Shown here one piece after another: positions 1 through 12,984 of a stretch of DNA of 64,000 bases. Made by a program: the position numbers and the translations under genes. Within the stretch, counting starts at the first letter, position 1. Each line of letters opens with the position of its first letter. A model generated the notes under the pieces. It had not been told where the DNA came from. It did no database searches and saw only the letters and a program-made list of their open reading frames with translations. Location: positions 298,501-362,500 of the forward strand of contig CM062215.1 in the NCBI GenBank assembly GCA_031216445.1, read 5' to 3'. The stretch is from Lateolabrax maculatus. Its lineage: Eukaryota; Chordata; Actinopteri; Acropomatiformes; Lateolabracidae.

Positions 1-483
1 AAACAGCAGATTTTCTGACTGTTCTGTGGTTAGTTTACCTACTTTCTTCTTCTTCTCCTGGGGCTCAGGGACTGGGGTGTTTCCCAGCATGCACAGCAGT
101 TTGTGTTTTCTTAAGTCTGTATCTGACTCACGTCATGTGGACGTTTCCATCCTCGTGTTTTTATTCACATTTTCAGTTTGTGCATAAAAACAGATCAGCT
201 TTGGCAGCTCATGATTATTCGGACTAATTTAAGAATAATTTGGGCAGGTAAAGTCACCGCCCTGACCCCGTGTCCAGAACACTGAAGCGACTGTCTGTAC
301 TGGTTCTGTCTTGTCTGAACATTTGATAAAAGTTTAATAATTAAGATAATAAAATGGTTATAAAACCATAAAATATGTAGTAAATTGTATTAAAACCCAC
401 AAAGTTTGAAGTTACTAATAGCCTAGGTTACAAAATGTAGGTAAATATATTTATTCAGAGCCTTTCTATTGGGCATCCTTTCT

Positions 484-1020
484 CTCAGGACACTTTCAGC
501 ACAGAGCAGGTCCAGACCGACTCTTTAAATATTATTACAGACCCAACAGTTCCACCATGAGCAGCACTTGGTGACAGTGGAAGGAAAAACTCCCTTTAAC
601 AGGTAGAAACCTGGAGCAGAACCAGGCTCTGGGTGGAGGACATCTGCATCGACCAAGTTGGGTTGAAAGGGGGAGAGGGGAGAGAGAGGTGGAGGACAGA
701 CAACATAATAATCAGACTAATAATAATCAGTGCAGCAGTGAGTGTGGAGCAGGAACATGGGGGCAGTAGACGGCCTGCAGTCACAGATCCAGACTCTACA
801 GCTCCAGAGGCACAAACACCTGCAGGAAGAGAGAAAGCAAAAAGTACAGAAAGCACAAAAACTACCAGGAAGAAGTGGAGTTAGTAACATGTATTAGTGG
901 GATAGGAATGCATATGGATAGAGAGGGAGAGGAGGAGAGAGAAGCTCAGTGCATCATGGGAAATCCCCCGGCAGTCTAAGCCTATAGCAGCATAACTAAG
1001 GGATGGTGTCCAGTGTTCCC
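484..1020 (+). repeat. Interspersed element common in percomorph genomes
   Basis: The text carries landmarks I recognise from many spiny-rayed fish genomes: a 'GGAAGGAAAAACTCCCTTTAA' style block near 580-600, 'AACCTGGAGCAGAACCAGGC' near 609-628, purine-rich GAGAGA tracts, and an ending like 'GGCAGTCTAAGCCTATAGCA' near 970-990. The class (LINE 3' end versus other) is not settled by reading. The 83-86 residue open frames inside it are not genes. Confidence 0.6.
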
Positions 1021-1799
1021 TCTAGCTGCTAAATATTCCACGCTCAGATAAAACCAACAACAGATGAAACGCTGAGGAACATTGATGAGTTTTCAAGAAG
1101 GATCTCCTCAGCAATGTGTTGCAACATTTCCTCTTTGGCTGCTTGAGGTCTTGTTTCCAGTTTACTGGTTCCACTGATTAACGACGTGTGTGTTTGTTGG
1201 TATGTGGGAATCTTCATACATGTTCCTGGGCGTCTAACCTGACTCTGAACCCTCAGCCAATCAGCTCTGTGGCTCAGACCTGCCAGGACCAATCAGCGGC
1301 GGCGTTTTCCAGGCCGATCCCGGCTCGGTGAGTGCGGTGGCGGTTTGGATGCGGGCCCTGGTTGTTGAAGGCCTCCCCGGCTGCAGAAAGCTCTGAGCTG
1401 TAATCTAATTTTCTCTTTAATGACGGTGATGAGAGCAGCAGATTGGAAACATGTGGCGAGCAGAGTGATGAAAGGAGGAAGTGTCCATGAAAATAAAGAC
1501 AGACAACAAAAACACACATCTCCCAAATCAACAGGACCCGGATCTGTAGTCTCAGTCTGGGTGTCCAGGGCGCATTAAAGGTTAAATATCGGACTTATAC
1601 CTGCAAACTGTCAACTGTTTACTCGACTACAGGGGATATTTACTGAGCCTGTCGGGGGGAACAAACAACAGCGTCTCCACTGTTTCTCCACCTCAGAGAC
1701 TAAAGATGTAAATGAGCTGCAGGTCACCTGATCTGCATTAAATGCCACTAAATAACCTCTGATGTTGGGCTCCAGGCGTGTTGTGAGTGTCTGGAGAGC

Positions 1800-1925
1800 G
1801 GTAGAGCGTGTTTCTATAGTCTCGAGTACGTCTCGTCTTCAGGGGGTCGAGTCTAAAGTCCACAATTTGTGACTTAAGTCGGATTCAAGTCCAAGTCTAG
1901 TTGTAGACTGACAAAGTCTGCTGGT
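1800..1925. repeat. Degenerate 'AAGTC/GACTT' dispersed repeat
   Basis: The stretch is dominated by alternating AAGTC, GAGTC and GACTT words (tctcgagtacgtctcg, cttaagtcggattcaagtcc). Similar text recurs at 8140-8230, 17930-18045, 23880-23940 and 33480-33535. It looks like an old fish repeat made of short complementary words. Boundaries are approximate. Confidence 0.4.
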
Positions 1926-3133
1926 GGTCTTACTGTCATTTTGTCCTCTGAAGACATTACAGATGAAAGTTGGTTTTGTCGCTGGATAAAAGAATTCCTG
2001 GAGTAAACGTCTCCAGTGTCTGTTCTACACGATAAAGCAAAGTATGAGGCGCTGGATCACAGCTTCCTCTCGATGTGGATTCCAGTCTTTGACTCAGCCA
2101 GGATCTCTGCATCCATAAATCCCAGGAATCAAACAGCAGGAGGTCTGAAATATCTGGAGCGATTACCCTGAAATCCGTCATCGTCACGGTGTGTCTTTAC
2201 CTCCAAACGGAGGTTAAAGAAATGTCGGCGAGCCCTGAGCCCTGACAGAACCAAGATCCAGACTCAGCGGGAGGTTTTCAGGACTTCATTTTCCAGCATG
2301 AGGAGGTGAAAAGCTTTTGATTTAGTTCACGTTCAGTGTTTCCTTTGTGGCCTCATCGGGGACGTTTGGATTGTTGGAAAAACTGAAGCCGTTTTCTCAA
2401 ATTTGGACAAAAACTTGTTTTTCTGCATTTTGCATTTCAGGCCACATGCAGGCTGTCCTGTGCTGTGATTGGTGGAGCTTGCTGTGGTAGGATGCCTATA
2501 AGAATAGCAAATTTTATGAATCTTTTTATATTTAATTGTGTAGCGTGTTTTTATTGATAGAGTGTGTTTTCATTGGTGAAGGTTTTTCTTTGAGCTGCGA
2601 TTTGCCGGATGAACATAAAAAGTGATAAAAACATTTCAGAAAAAGAGGCTCAAAACTACCTGGAATCGTCCTTTAAAAAGGCAGCAGGTCACAAACAGAA
2701 TGTATATGAAGAAAGAGGTCGACTGAAGTCATCAGATCTGCACGTGTGACGACACGAGAGAAGAAAATGCAAATGAAAAATCCTTCACGGTTTCCAAGAG
2801 TTGTTTTCCAGGCAGAGGTGACGATGGAGCTGAAGAGGAGCCCTGCTGGAAGAGATCCTGTCTTTCCTCTCTGGTTTCTGTCAGTCAACAGCAGACTTTC
2901 TGCTTCATTAACCTCTTGAGGTGACGATTAGGAGGCCATTCTCGCCTCCGGGAGGAAACGACGAGTTGATCCGTCGCAGCGACGAAGCTGTCGGCTCGAA
3001 CACCTCTGCTGATCTCAGTCAAGACCAGAAGATGGAAAGTGTTTGGAGGAACATCCATCTTGTGTCGGCTGCAGGCAGTAAATCTGATTCAAGGATGTTA
3101 AACAGCATCCATCTTCATTTCAACTGTTTTCCT

Positions 3134-3470
3134 AAAGGAACAGTTCACCTCAAAATCAATTTTCACTCATCAGGGGGTAGATCCTCCGAGCGTGGAGCCA
3201 CGTTACAGTCGCCTGGCTGCACATACACTCCGATTACACTGCACAGTCTGTACTTTATGGGATTTTTAGAGTCGGAAAAAGATGGCTGAGGTAGTCTGGG
3301 AGAGACTGAATGACTGAATGAATGAATGAATTAAAGGACTAGGACCTGCTTACATGGAGTTTAAACACTTAGTTTCCCTCTGGTTCCAGTCTTTGTGCTA
3401 AGCTAAGCTAACAGTTTCCCCCTGCTTCCAGTCTTTGTGCTAAGCTAAGCTAACAGTTTCCCCCTTACTT
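3134..3470. repeat. Old MITE-like fragments
   Basis: It starts with 'AAAGGAACAGTTCACCTC', a common fish element end. Near 3380-3465 it carries a tandem pair of 'TCCAGTCTTTGTGCTAAGCT' blocks followed by AAGCTAACAGTTTCCCCC. Related 'ATGCTAAGCTAAG' words occur at 48310-48330 and 56380-56400. The element is broken and its limits are approximate. Confidence 0.5.
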
Positions 3471-3545
3471 CCCTCCACATTTAAACACACTGAAACCAAC
3501 ATCTGAGAGCCCCAAACGCCGTTAGGACATGTTGTGAAACTCTCC

Positions 3546-3663
3546 CTCCACATCCCTGAGGGTCTCTGAGGGTCCCTGAGGGTGTCTGCAGGCCCCTGCA
3601 GGTCTCTGAGGGTCTCTGTGGGGCCCTGAAGGTCTCTGAGGGTCTCTGTGGGGCCCTGAGGGT
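3546..3663. repeat. Minisatellite, GGGTCTCTGA-type unit
   Basis: Roughly ten imperfect copies of a 10-12 bp unit (ctgagggtct / ctgtggggccctga) lie in tandem. A minus-strand open frame across it reads as repeated LRDLQGPTET and is a by-product of the repeat. Confidence 0.75.
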
Positions 3664-4164
3664 ATCTGCTGTGAATGAAGCCCACGGTTCCCACTCACAG
3701 AGTCCTGACAGCTGAGTTCAGGTCCCTGGTTTCAGGCGTCCTGTTCTCCACTCTGGTGAACACAGTTCGTCTTCATTAAAGTGTGGAAATGTTCTGTCAG
3801 CGTCACCTGCAGCAAACTGTTGGTTTGAGGACAAAGATCCTCTACAGCTGCAACACAAAGCTGCTGATCCTCCACATATACATTTAAGTTTGTTCGTGTA
3901 CGATCACGAGTTAACAGGTCGGAGTGTTTTCAAATCAAATCTTACTGCAAACGTTTGGCTGCTGTTGGTGTGTTCATGTATTTCTGACCTGTGTGGGCGT
4001 TCGACAGACACACGAGGACAGGAGAGCGAGTGGCTGTTTGCTGAGAGAAACGTGGCTTCAGTTTAAACATGTTCCCCATGTTCCCCATGAATGATCTTCC
4101 TCATCATTCATGGAAAAGCAGGATTTTACTGTTGGAGCTCATTTTGAACTGTTTTGTATCGGAC

Positions 4165-4510
4165 TGCAGCTGATGATTATTTTCATTCTGGATCCATCTG
4201 CTGATTATTTTCTCCATTGATCCATTGATCGTTTGCTTTGTAACAATAATGAAAATAGTGAGAAATGGCGTCACGATGAGCCAGAGCCCAAAGTGACACC
4301 TTCACAATGCTTGTTGTGTCCAACCAACAGTCCAAAGCTCAACATTATTAAAACACATTCACATGATTCAAATCATTCAAAGGAAAAGCAGCAAATCTTC
4401 ACATCTGAGAAGCTGCAGCCAGGAAATGATTTTTCAGGAAAAATGAGTCCAACCATCATCACAAGAGTTCAGCTTCATGTTCTGTCAGTCCACTCACTGA
4501 TTAATGACTG
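4165..4510. repeat. Interspersed repeat (percomorph 'GCTGATGATTATTTTC' family)
   Basis: The order of landmarks matches a very common acanthomorph repeat: 'CTGCAGCTGATGATTATTTT', then 'TCTGCTGATTATTTTCTCCA', then gagaaatgg, an internal 'CTTCACATCTGAGAAGCTG' and a terminal 'ACTGATTAATGACT'. The 92-residue open frame within it is not a gene. Confidence 0.55.
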
Positions 4511-4620
4511 ATGCTGTCAGCTGGACAAACTGTTGGACTTTCATTTAGAAATAAACTTCAGGTTTTAGAAAGTTAAAGTATATACGTTTTGTTTTTAGTG
4601 TAGTAGAAGGACAATATTTA

Positions 4621-4700
4621 CTCTGAGACGCGGTGGAAGAAGTACAAAGTGGTGTACAAGTACCTCGAGCGTGAACTCGAGTACTTTGTTACATTCCTGA
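4621..4700. repeat. Fragment of the 'AAGTAC/GTACTT' fish element
   Basis: 'GGTGGAAGAAGTACAAAGTG' followed by repeated AAGTACCTCGAG words resembles the end of a short nonautonomous element that also appears at 10570-10695, 17080-17210 and 53570-53680. Confidence 0.45.
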
Positions 4701-5011
4701 GCTATCGTCGTCTCCTCTCCAGGCCTCTGATTGGCTGCCTGACTGTTACATAACTGCTCTGCTCTCAGGGGGGTTTTCTCATCTAAATGAGAACCAGATC
4801 AGACCTGGACCTGCTGCAGCTCTTTAACTGTCTATTAAAACATACAGCGAGCTCACGTGAGGCCCCGGCCGGCCCCTCGGGACGGCCAATTATATTTTAA
4901 AAGAGCTTTTTGAACTAATTCTTGGAGCCATAAAGAACCGGCTGCTGGCTGCAGGTCGACTCGGAGATGTTTGCTGCTCTCATGTCGTCACATCTGAAGC
5001 TTTATGAGCCG

Positions 5012-5152
5012 CCACACACACACACACTCACACATACACTCACACACACACACACTAACACACACACACACTCACACACACACACACTAACACACACACA
5101 CAAACACACTCACACACACTAACACACACACACACACACACTCACACATACA

Positions 5153-5221
<69 letters not shown>

Positions 5222-5444
5222 ATACACACTCACACATACACTCACACATACACGCACACACACACACACACTCACACATACACTCACACACACACACACA
5301 CTCACACACACACACACACACACTCACACATACACACTCACACATACACTCACACATACACGCACACACGCTCACACACACGCACACTCACACATACACA
5401 CACACACACTCACACACACTCACACACACACACACACACACACA
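5012..5444. repeat. Long CA/TG microsatellite
   Basis: About 430 bp of CACACA is interrupted by regular T substitutions (actcacacatacac), giving a higher-order period. Minus-strand frames through it read as Cys/Val strings and are artefacts. Confidence 0.95.
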
Positions 5445-5670
5445 TCGAGTCTCTGCTTGAACAATCAGGGTTTCTCTGGCCCTGGTTGGGTCTGTTTAAG
5501 CGATCAGGTTCCTGGACCCGGCGGGGCCGGTTTGGACGGCCCCTGGTGGACTTCTGGGGGCCAGCGCTGATTAAGTGATGTCTTCTGGAAGAGACGGTTC
5601 GGTTCAGGTTCAGGCTTTTGTTTGAAACTCAGAGGAAAATCTCCATGAGAGCAGATGGTGAACCGAGAGG

Positions 5671-5770
5671 AACACACACACACACAGAAATACACACAAC
5701 ACGCACACACACACACACAGAAATACACACAACACGCACACACACACACACAGAAATACACAACACACAC
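5671..5770. repeat. CA-rich tandem repeat, three ~35-bp units
   Basis: Three nearly identical units of (AC)n followed by AGAAATACACA lie in tandem. It is a second CA array 230 bp from the first. Confidence 0.9.
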
Positions 5771-7660
5771 GTCGTGTTTTAATTTGAAGTGTTTCCTGTT
5801 TGTTTATAAAGCTTCGTGTGTCTGTTACATAAATGCAGTTGGACTTTTATTTTGTAGGTGCATAGGAATGAGCGATATGTGAGCTGTGATTGGTCGGAGG
5901 ACTTCCTGTGTCCAGGAGGTCAAGTTTAATGATGGAGGAAACACCACAGAAGAAGAAAGTCGTGATAAGGACTCTGCCGTCCCCTCTGGATTCAAGGACA
6001 ACTGGACCTGAACCAGGACTCACCCGGTCTTTCCTGGATTATGTAACCGGTTTTGATGGATACCAGCTCTGCCGTTCGAGGACACACGTCTTCTCAGGCT
6101 CTTTCTACACATGGACTTCCTCCTGGGTCCACGTGCCGGGAGGTGGATTTGGATCTGGATCTGGTTTCCCTCCAACAACTCGTCCAGGAGAGATTCTTCT
6201 TCTTCTTCTGTGGATCTGATTCATGTTTCCAGTCTATACTTCAGATTAGGAGACACCTTTAACATCTCATTCTAAATTTCATTTCAGTTTAAAGTTTGGG
6301 GCCCTTCAGAGTCCGTCAGGTGCAGACAGGTGACTGGAACCTGGTCCGGCACTGACTGTACACAGGTGTGATTCCTGTAAAACAAGCATCATCTTTTCAC
6401 TTCTTTTGGATTCTGCAGCCACCTGTGACACTTTGTCTTCTTCTTCGTCTTCTTCTTCTGCGTCCACACACACTCACAAATCCTTCCTTGTGTGTGTTGA
6501 CGAGCTGATGAGTCTCAGCTTCCCTCCGTCTTCCTCTGGTTCACATTTTCAGCCTTTTAGCAGCGACTGGACATTCCTGCAGGAGGATCTCGGTGTCCTG
6601 ATCGATTTGAGTATCTGGATAAATATACGGGTCCACGCTGCTGTCGGGTCAAACCACGAAGACGGACGACAGGACGAAACGCGAGTGTTTATTTTCTCTC
6701 AGATGTCTGTGTGCTTTTAGATTAAACTCATGGTTGGTTTTAACGGCTCCCGAAAGACAGAGAGTCATAAAAATCCTTCAAAATGTACACGAACATGTAC
6801 AGTTTAAAGTCTAAACGACACGCTTCAGGTCACTCCTGTTGGACGGTTCCCAAAAACATGTCAAAGAGTTTGACCTTTGACCCCCCAGCTGCCAGACGTT
6901 TATTTGGAAAAGACTCAAAATTTTTAATTTAATGTCCGAGCAGGAAAAGTTTGTGTCCTTTTCTTGACAGAATCAAGTTTTTGGAAAGCATTTCACAAAC
7001 TTTTGGTCCTTTTTTTGGTTCAAGAAAGAAAAATGTGTCTGCAGATTTCTCTGAGTCATCATCACAACCTTCCTCACGTTCTGTACTGAGACATGAAACC
7101 AATCAAAGAGAAGAATAATGAAGACTGGAACCAAAACGCCCAGCGCTCATTTGGTTCTTTAAACACTGAGTTTACATCCAACACTTCAGTAACAGCTTCA
7201 GTAGGAGAAAAGTGTAAATGATGCACTTAAAGCTGCAAAATTCATCTCTGAATCTTCTACGAGCTGACAGGAGATAATCTATTCTGAGTCTTGAGTTACA
7301 ACTTGGAAAACAAGAGAAAGTTCATAAAAGGGATTATACAGCCATCTGAAAGGCTGATCTCAGGATTTATCTGATCCATGTGTGACGGGACGAAATCCAA
7401 GTGTGGCTTCTTGTCAGCTGCAGTGTGAAGAAAAAGAGGAGGAAAACATGAGCAACAAGGTGATCTGAGGTCAGTTTTAAAGCTGTCGTCCTCTAACAGT
7501 CACGATCTCGACCAGAAAAGATGCTCAAACTGAACATGTCGGCCCCTCGACCACCAAACTCCTGTGAAACCGATTAAGAGGAACTCATCGCCAGCAGCGG
7601 AGGTTATCAATCTCTGAGCTTCTCGCCTCGGCAGTGTCCGGGGTTTCCCTCACCCTCCCC

Positions 7661-7870
7661 TCTCCTCCCTCGTCCTCCCACGTCCTCCCTCGTCCTCCCA
7701 CGTCCTCCCCTGTCCTCTCAAGTCCTCCCACGTCCTCCCCCTTCCTCCCCTCTTCTCCCTCGTCCTCCCACGTCCTCCCCTGTCCTCTCAAGTCCTCCCA
7801 CGTCCTCCCACGTCCTCCCCCTTCCTCCCCTGTCCTCCCACGTCCTCCCTCGTCCTCCCACGTCCTCCCT
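7661..7870. repeat. Pyrimidine-rich minisatellite (cgtcctccca unit)
   Basis: About twenty imperfect copies of a 10-11 bp unit (cgtcctccca / ctgtcctctca) leave one strand almost pure pyrimidine. Open frames on both strands (Ser/Pro-rich on plus, Gly/Glu/Arg-rich on minus) are repeat artefacts. Confidence 0.9.
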
Positions 7871-9005
7871 GCTCAGTCCCGCCAAGACTGATTTTCCTAA
7901 AACAAGGGAATCCCTGGCCAGATGAGTTCAGAGGAGGGAGCGGGAGTTCCTCTGCATCATAACTCATCTGTCAGGGAGACTCAAGGGAAGAAAACAACAA
8001 AGAGGGAAACATTTGGAGTCCAGATCAGAAACTCTGGAGGAGACCAGGAGGACCATGATCCTTTTCGTCCATTACAAACAGAAAAATCTAGAAGTCAATT
8101 CACCTATTCATTGATTCAAAGTAAATATATTTAGAAAGTCTCAGGCCAAGTCCAGAGTCAGGACAGACAAGACTTAAGTAAAGTCATCAGATTCAAGTCC
8201 ACAGGGTCATCTGATTTCAACAAGTCAAAACACGTTTTACCCACCCAATCAAATAAACAGTTGCCAGATTGAGCAGAAAAGCAGCCTGTTGATTGTCTCA
8301 GATCAGTTTTAGTACAAACAGATCAGGAATGAGGCAGATTAATCCAAAACGTTACTGAAGGAGTCCCTATTTTTTTGGAAATAACATTAGTTTGAAAACT
8401 CAGATTTCCTCTCAGACCTGAAACAAGGACAAACGTCCTGTGAAACATTCATCCCAACATGTAGACACGGAGCGACGCTCAGGGCCGAGCTGTTGCTGCA
8501 GGTCGAACACAGAATCACTGCGAAAGCTATTAACAACTAAACCTTCACAGACCAACAACGTCCTGCATGTAGGAGAGAAACAGGACATTTGGATGGAAAG
8601 CGGTGGAAAAACAGTGTTGAACAGATAAACGATGCACAGAGGTGAGTCGGGACGGCAGGTTGATCCGTGGGCAGGTGCAGGAGGGCAACAACCAGGACTT
8701 CAACTGAGTATTTTAACCAATTTAACCATTCCTAATTAAAATTATGATTTATCATCTTAATCTTGACCAGAGCTTTATTAGCTGATCAAAACAACAAGTG
8801 TGAGAACTTGCTGGTTTGCTAACATGACAGTAAATTAAACATTTTGGGGTTTTGGACTGTTGGTCGGACAAAACAATACATCACCTTGTGATCGAGGATA
8901 TTACAAAATAGAAAATATGTATATACTATGATTATTTGAATCACTACTAACTTTTCACTTTTTTTTCCTGTCAGAAATTAGGTCTTTGAGGAGTGAAAAC
9001 ATGTG

Positions 9006-9226
9006 TTAAAGGACCAGTGTGTAGAATTTAGTGGCATCTAGGGGCAGCTGAATCTGAACCTCTCTGCTCAGCCCTCCCTTTCCAAGCGGGTAGGAGAACC
9101 TGTGGTCCTGTCCAGAGCCGACAACACAAGGATTCTTGGTTTCAGGTCATTCTACACTAATGAAAACATACCTATATTGCATTTCTGCCAATAAATCCCC
9201 CTAAATCCTACAGACTGCTCCTTTAA
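9006..9226. mobile_element. Short nonautonomous DNA element (MITE)
   Basis: It begins 'TTAAAGGACCAGTGTGTAG' and ends 'CTACAGACTGCTCCTTTAA', which are imperfect inverted termini. The inside carries 'CCCTCCCTTTCCAAGCGGGT' and 'TTTCTGCCAATAAATCCCCC', landmarks of a widespread fish MITE. The TTAA at both ends would fit a TTAA target duplication, but this cannot be separated from the termini by eye. Confidence 0.65.
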
Positions 9227-10564
9227 TCTGTGTTTTTATGTCATCAAATTATTGGGTTTGAAGGACAAGAATCCATCCAAGTTTTTCTCTGCAGGAATGT
9301 TCGTCAAAACCAAAATTTAGAGTCTCTGACTGTGAGCTAGACTTTGCAAGAAATGACCTCAGAGAATTACCCAGAATCCCCCTGTTAGGCCTCAGAACGA
9401 GCTGTTCCAGGAGCAGTGGAGCAGGTGAAGTGTTTCCAGGTGCCTTCCTGCCATCGCTTGTCGCCCACTGCCACAGGTTTTTAGTTTTTAACCGCCAGCT
9501 TCAGGTTTCCCAGCGAGCCCTGGGCCTCATGTGGACTTCATCCTGCTCTCCTCAGAGCCTCAAAGACCAGGATCAGGTTTCAGAGTTTGATTCATGAAGT
9601 GCTTCCTGTTTGCCTTCTTACTGAAGGCTTCTTCTTATTATCTCTGTTCATATGAAGATATTTCCACTGAGAAACTTTAAACTTGGCTCTGACAGTTTGG
9701 ATTAATTTGAGCTCTTATGATCTATTGCAACAAAAGGATCAATTTCAACGCAGATGTGATATGAAGGGACGTGTGCATCCATTAAGAAATGTTTGTAAGT
9801 CTACTCGTCTTTGAAAGTCGTGAAATCGCCAATAACTTGGACATTTCAGTTGCTGAACGTTTCAAGAAAAAATTTCAAAATGCAACCAGACGAAAGGAAA
9901 GTGGAAAATTACTTTGGTGGAAAAGACTTCTAGTGCTTCACACTGAAGGTTTCAGAGTGCAAATGTTTGTATGTTACATTCGGAACTACACCTTTAACAC
10001 CATGTGAGCTCCTCAGCAGGATGTTTTCTTTCCACTCGGAAGCTCGCCGCTGTTAATGACGCTCGTTTTTCACACTCTGTCGTGGTTTTATAACTCAGTG
10101 AACCTCCACAGACGCTTGTCCTCCCTCACAGTTCAGGATTCATCACAATAAAACTGAAATGAACACAAATCAAGCACCAGCAGCCGGGATATTTAGCAGT
10201 TTTATCACCACAAATTCCAGACCTCTTGTTGGATTTTAGAGCCAAACCTGATCGCTCTGGACAGATTATCCCGACAGGTGAGACAGGAAGAGTTTCAGCT
10301 GTACCTGTTCTGTAAAACAGCTCTCAGATCTGCTGCCTTTGAGGCCTGAAAGAGAAAAATAAAAAGCAGCGTGACGATGTGTTGGTGTGATGAACTCCAG
10401 AGGATTATCAGTGACTTTCAGCTCGTGGTTGAATGTAAAACTAAATCTAGTCAATAATCAATGATGTATTATTATAGATGAAATTAGCAGCTGGATATAA
10501 AGTCATTAAATGAGCTTCACCTTCACCAGCTGATCATTAACATCAGATTTATTATTCTGCGCCA

Positions 10565-10695
10565 GGAGCACTTTTACTTTTGGTACTTTAAGGTTATTTT
10601 GATGCTGATACTTTTGTACTTTTACTTGAATCCAGGACTTTTACAAAGTATTTCTACACTGTAGTTTTAATACTTTTACTGAAGTAAAAGAGAAA
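10565..10695. repeat. 'ACTTTTACTT' nonautonomous element fragment
   Basis: Repeated words (cttttacttttggtacttt, acttttgtacttttactt, agtatttctacactgtagt) match the body of a very common percomorph repeat, also seen at 17080-17210 and, on the opposite strand, at 53570-53680. Confidence 0.6.
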
Positions 10696-11689
10696 AAAAC
10701 AAATTTCTGCTCCAATAAATTATGTTTTTTTATTCAAAGCACTTTTTTTCCCTCATATTCTTTTCCCGAAACATTATTCAAATCAAAGAAAACAATGTGC
10801 AGCTGATGACGGAGGGTTGACTAAATCTGATATGATATATATATATATATTAAACTGGGCATTACATCACTGCCCACTTGTCCCATTCCTCATTAATGGA
10901 ACGTTCAGGTTCCCAGTGGAACCGTTCCTGTGTTACATAACAGGGTGAAATTACAGCAGAGCATCATGCTTTTATTCTGACGAGATTTCCTGCTCTTATT
11001 TTCTTTCAACCCCCCGCCCTCCTCTGTGGTGAATAAACCGTCACTTTTCTCCTCAGAGTCAAAAACTTGTCAGATTTTTTCCCTTTTAACTGAAATAATC
11101 CCCTGGTTGCCGTGGCGACGGTACATAAAGCCCATCTTTGCCCTGCAGTTTGAGAGAAACGTCCCGGCAGCGGTCTGGAAAAGTGATGTAATCCGTCACA
11201 TCACTGCTGGTGTTTCTAACTGGGGCTGCGGTCGGGTTTGTGACACTGGGAGAGGGGGTTTGTGGGTAATATGAGGATGGAGAGGGGGCTGCAAACACAA
11301 TATCACCCCAGATGTCCTCGTCCGTCACTTTAGTGACTCCTCGTGTCAGTGTGGAATCTCAGCTCTGCAGCAACCAAACCACATTCACAGTTTTCCATCT
11401 TTTAAATACTTCTTCTCTTTGTGCATTAGTACACGAACACCGAGGTAAACAGGAATTCAAAGCCTCTTTATTGACCCACTCACGCTTTATTTCCTATCAA
11501 ATCTTCACACTTATAGTCTGGACTGTAACCAGGGGAGGAACTATATTATGTTTCATATGAAGCACACACGCAGGGCCAAAGCTGAGGGAACAAACAATAA
11601 TGTTTCTGGAGACTGACGATAAAACGTGTTGTGCTTGTTGGATACTTGATGATTAAGGAACTTATCTAACTTTTAGTTTATAGACCAGT

Positions 11690-11880
11690 GTCTCCCAAAC
11701 CTCTCCTGCAGGACTCCTTGTCCTGCATGTTTACTATCGATCCCTGCTCAGCTGATTCAAACGATCAGCTTGTTATCAAGCAGCTTCTGTTCATAACAAG
11801 CTGATAATTTGAATCAGCTGTGTAGATTTATTATAGATTATATAACTGCCAAATCAACCACACTGTGCCTGCTCCATCTT
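11690..11880. mobile_element. Foldback MITE with 28-bp hairpin arms
   Basis: Arms at 11749-11776 and 11793-11820 (CAGCTGATTCAAA...TTGTTAT and its complement) pair at 26 of 28 positions around a 16-nt loop. The context (tctcctgcaggac... ctgctcagctgattcaaa) is that of a known fish foldback element. Outer limits are approximate. Confidence 0.65.
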
Positions 11881-12571
11881 CCCCATCAGACAATCAGTAG
11901 ACCATCACACTTACTCAGCCCATAACATACATGACAGCATTTAACAGTGATACACTTAAAAGAAACTACATGAGAACATGTAGAGAAGTTATTCATGAGT
12001 TAAATCCCTAAATATACAGTTTATGGATTAGAATGAGGATTTATCTGCAGACTGTGTGAGTGTTTGATCTTACTGGGACGACTTGAGTCCACACGCTCTG
12101 GTCTCTGAACGCCTTTCTGCTCAATACACTACACAAAGGTTTTTTTAAAGGACTTCTTCCACCTGCCTGCTGTACTTTGTGACAGGAAGTGATGTCATTC
12201 AGGTGGGGAAGAGGGCGGAGCTCTTAAAGCCAAATACACCTGATGAAACAAATAGTGCCCCATTTGTTGCACTGTAAAAAAAGAGTAAAGATTAGCCACC
12301 TTTTCCTAATTCAAACAAAGATAGTGGACAGAAATTACATTTCTGTTTGCTCAATTTAAAAGATAGTTATGTGGTATAGTGCAGTGGTAAAATCACGCTC
12401 CTCCTCCTCCTGACTTTCCTGACTGAAATGTGAACTGACAGACATGAAACACATGTTGGATCCTTCAGTGTGACTTCCTCTTCCACAGGATATCATTATC
12501 GCTGATGTACCTCCAGAATAAAGCTCCATAAAATCAGCTCAGAAACCAGAGAACATAGAATATTCCTGTTT

Positions 12572-12673
12572 CAGGAGCTGCTGTCTGCTGGTTCACTCTG
12601 GACTGGACACACCTGACTTGGACACACCTGACTACAAGGACACTGCAGACAGGAGCTGCTGTCTGCTGGTTCA
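12572..12673 (+). repeat. Duplicated 24-bp repeat (two copies here, one at 39316)
   Basis: The 24-mer starting CAGGAGCTGCTGTCTGCTGG occurs at 12572-12595 and 12650-12673, and identically at 39316-39339 in abi3bp intron 1. The second and third copies also share the preceding GACACTGCAGA. It is probably a fragment of a dispersed repeat. Confidence 0.7.
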
Positions 12674-12978
12674 CACTCTTTAATGGATACATCTGACTAC
12701 AGAAACACTGATACAGGATAAAGACACGGGGCTCCCACCTACAATGGCCAACACCTACAGCTATTATGCTAAATAGTTAGAATATTAGCATGATAGCTCC
12801 CTGGAGAGATAGATTATTTTGGTTCTTTCCCAACATACTGAATAAAACCAATTATACATGCTCTGGAATAATGTTACAATGTGGATTTCAGTCTGAAAAG
12901 GCTCCATTGGCAGACATGAATTTAAATGCATGTGGAGGATAAACAAACATTTGTTTTTAAAAAACGAATCAAAACTTC

Positions 12979-12984
12979 TTTATT
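12979..12984 (-). terminator. abi3bp: Candidate abi3bp poly(A) signal AATAAA
   Basis: The minus strand reads AATAAA here, about 1.77 kb past the abi3bp stop codon, followed by T/G-rich sequence. If used, the 3' UTR would be roughly 12955-14754. An earlier AATAAA on the same strand (13800-13805) is an alternative. This is inference from motif and position only. Confidence 0.3.

Larger units (their letters stand above)
1..12950. other. Intergenic region downstream of abi3bp, no gene recognised
   Basis: I find no convincing exon here on either strand. The open frames are short, lack recognisable domains and do not chain through splice sites. The stretch is mostly interspersed-repeat debris and simple repeats, listed separately. 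In human the next gene past ABI3BP is TFG; I see nothing of TFG here, so the neighbour must lie further left or the order differs. Confidence 0.6.
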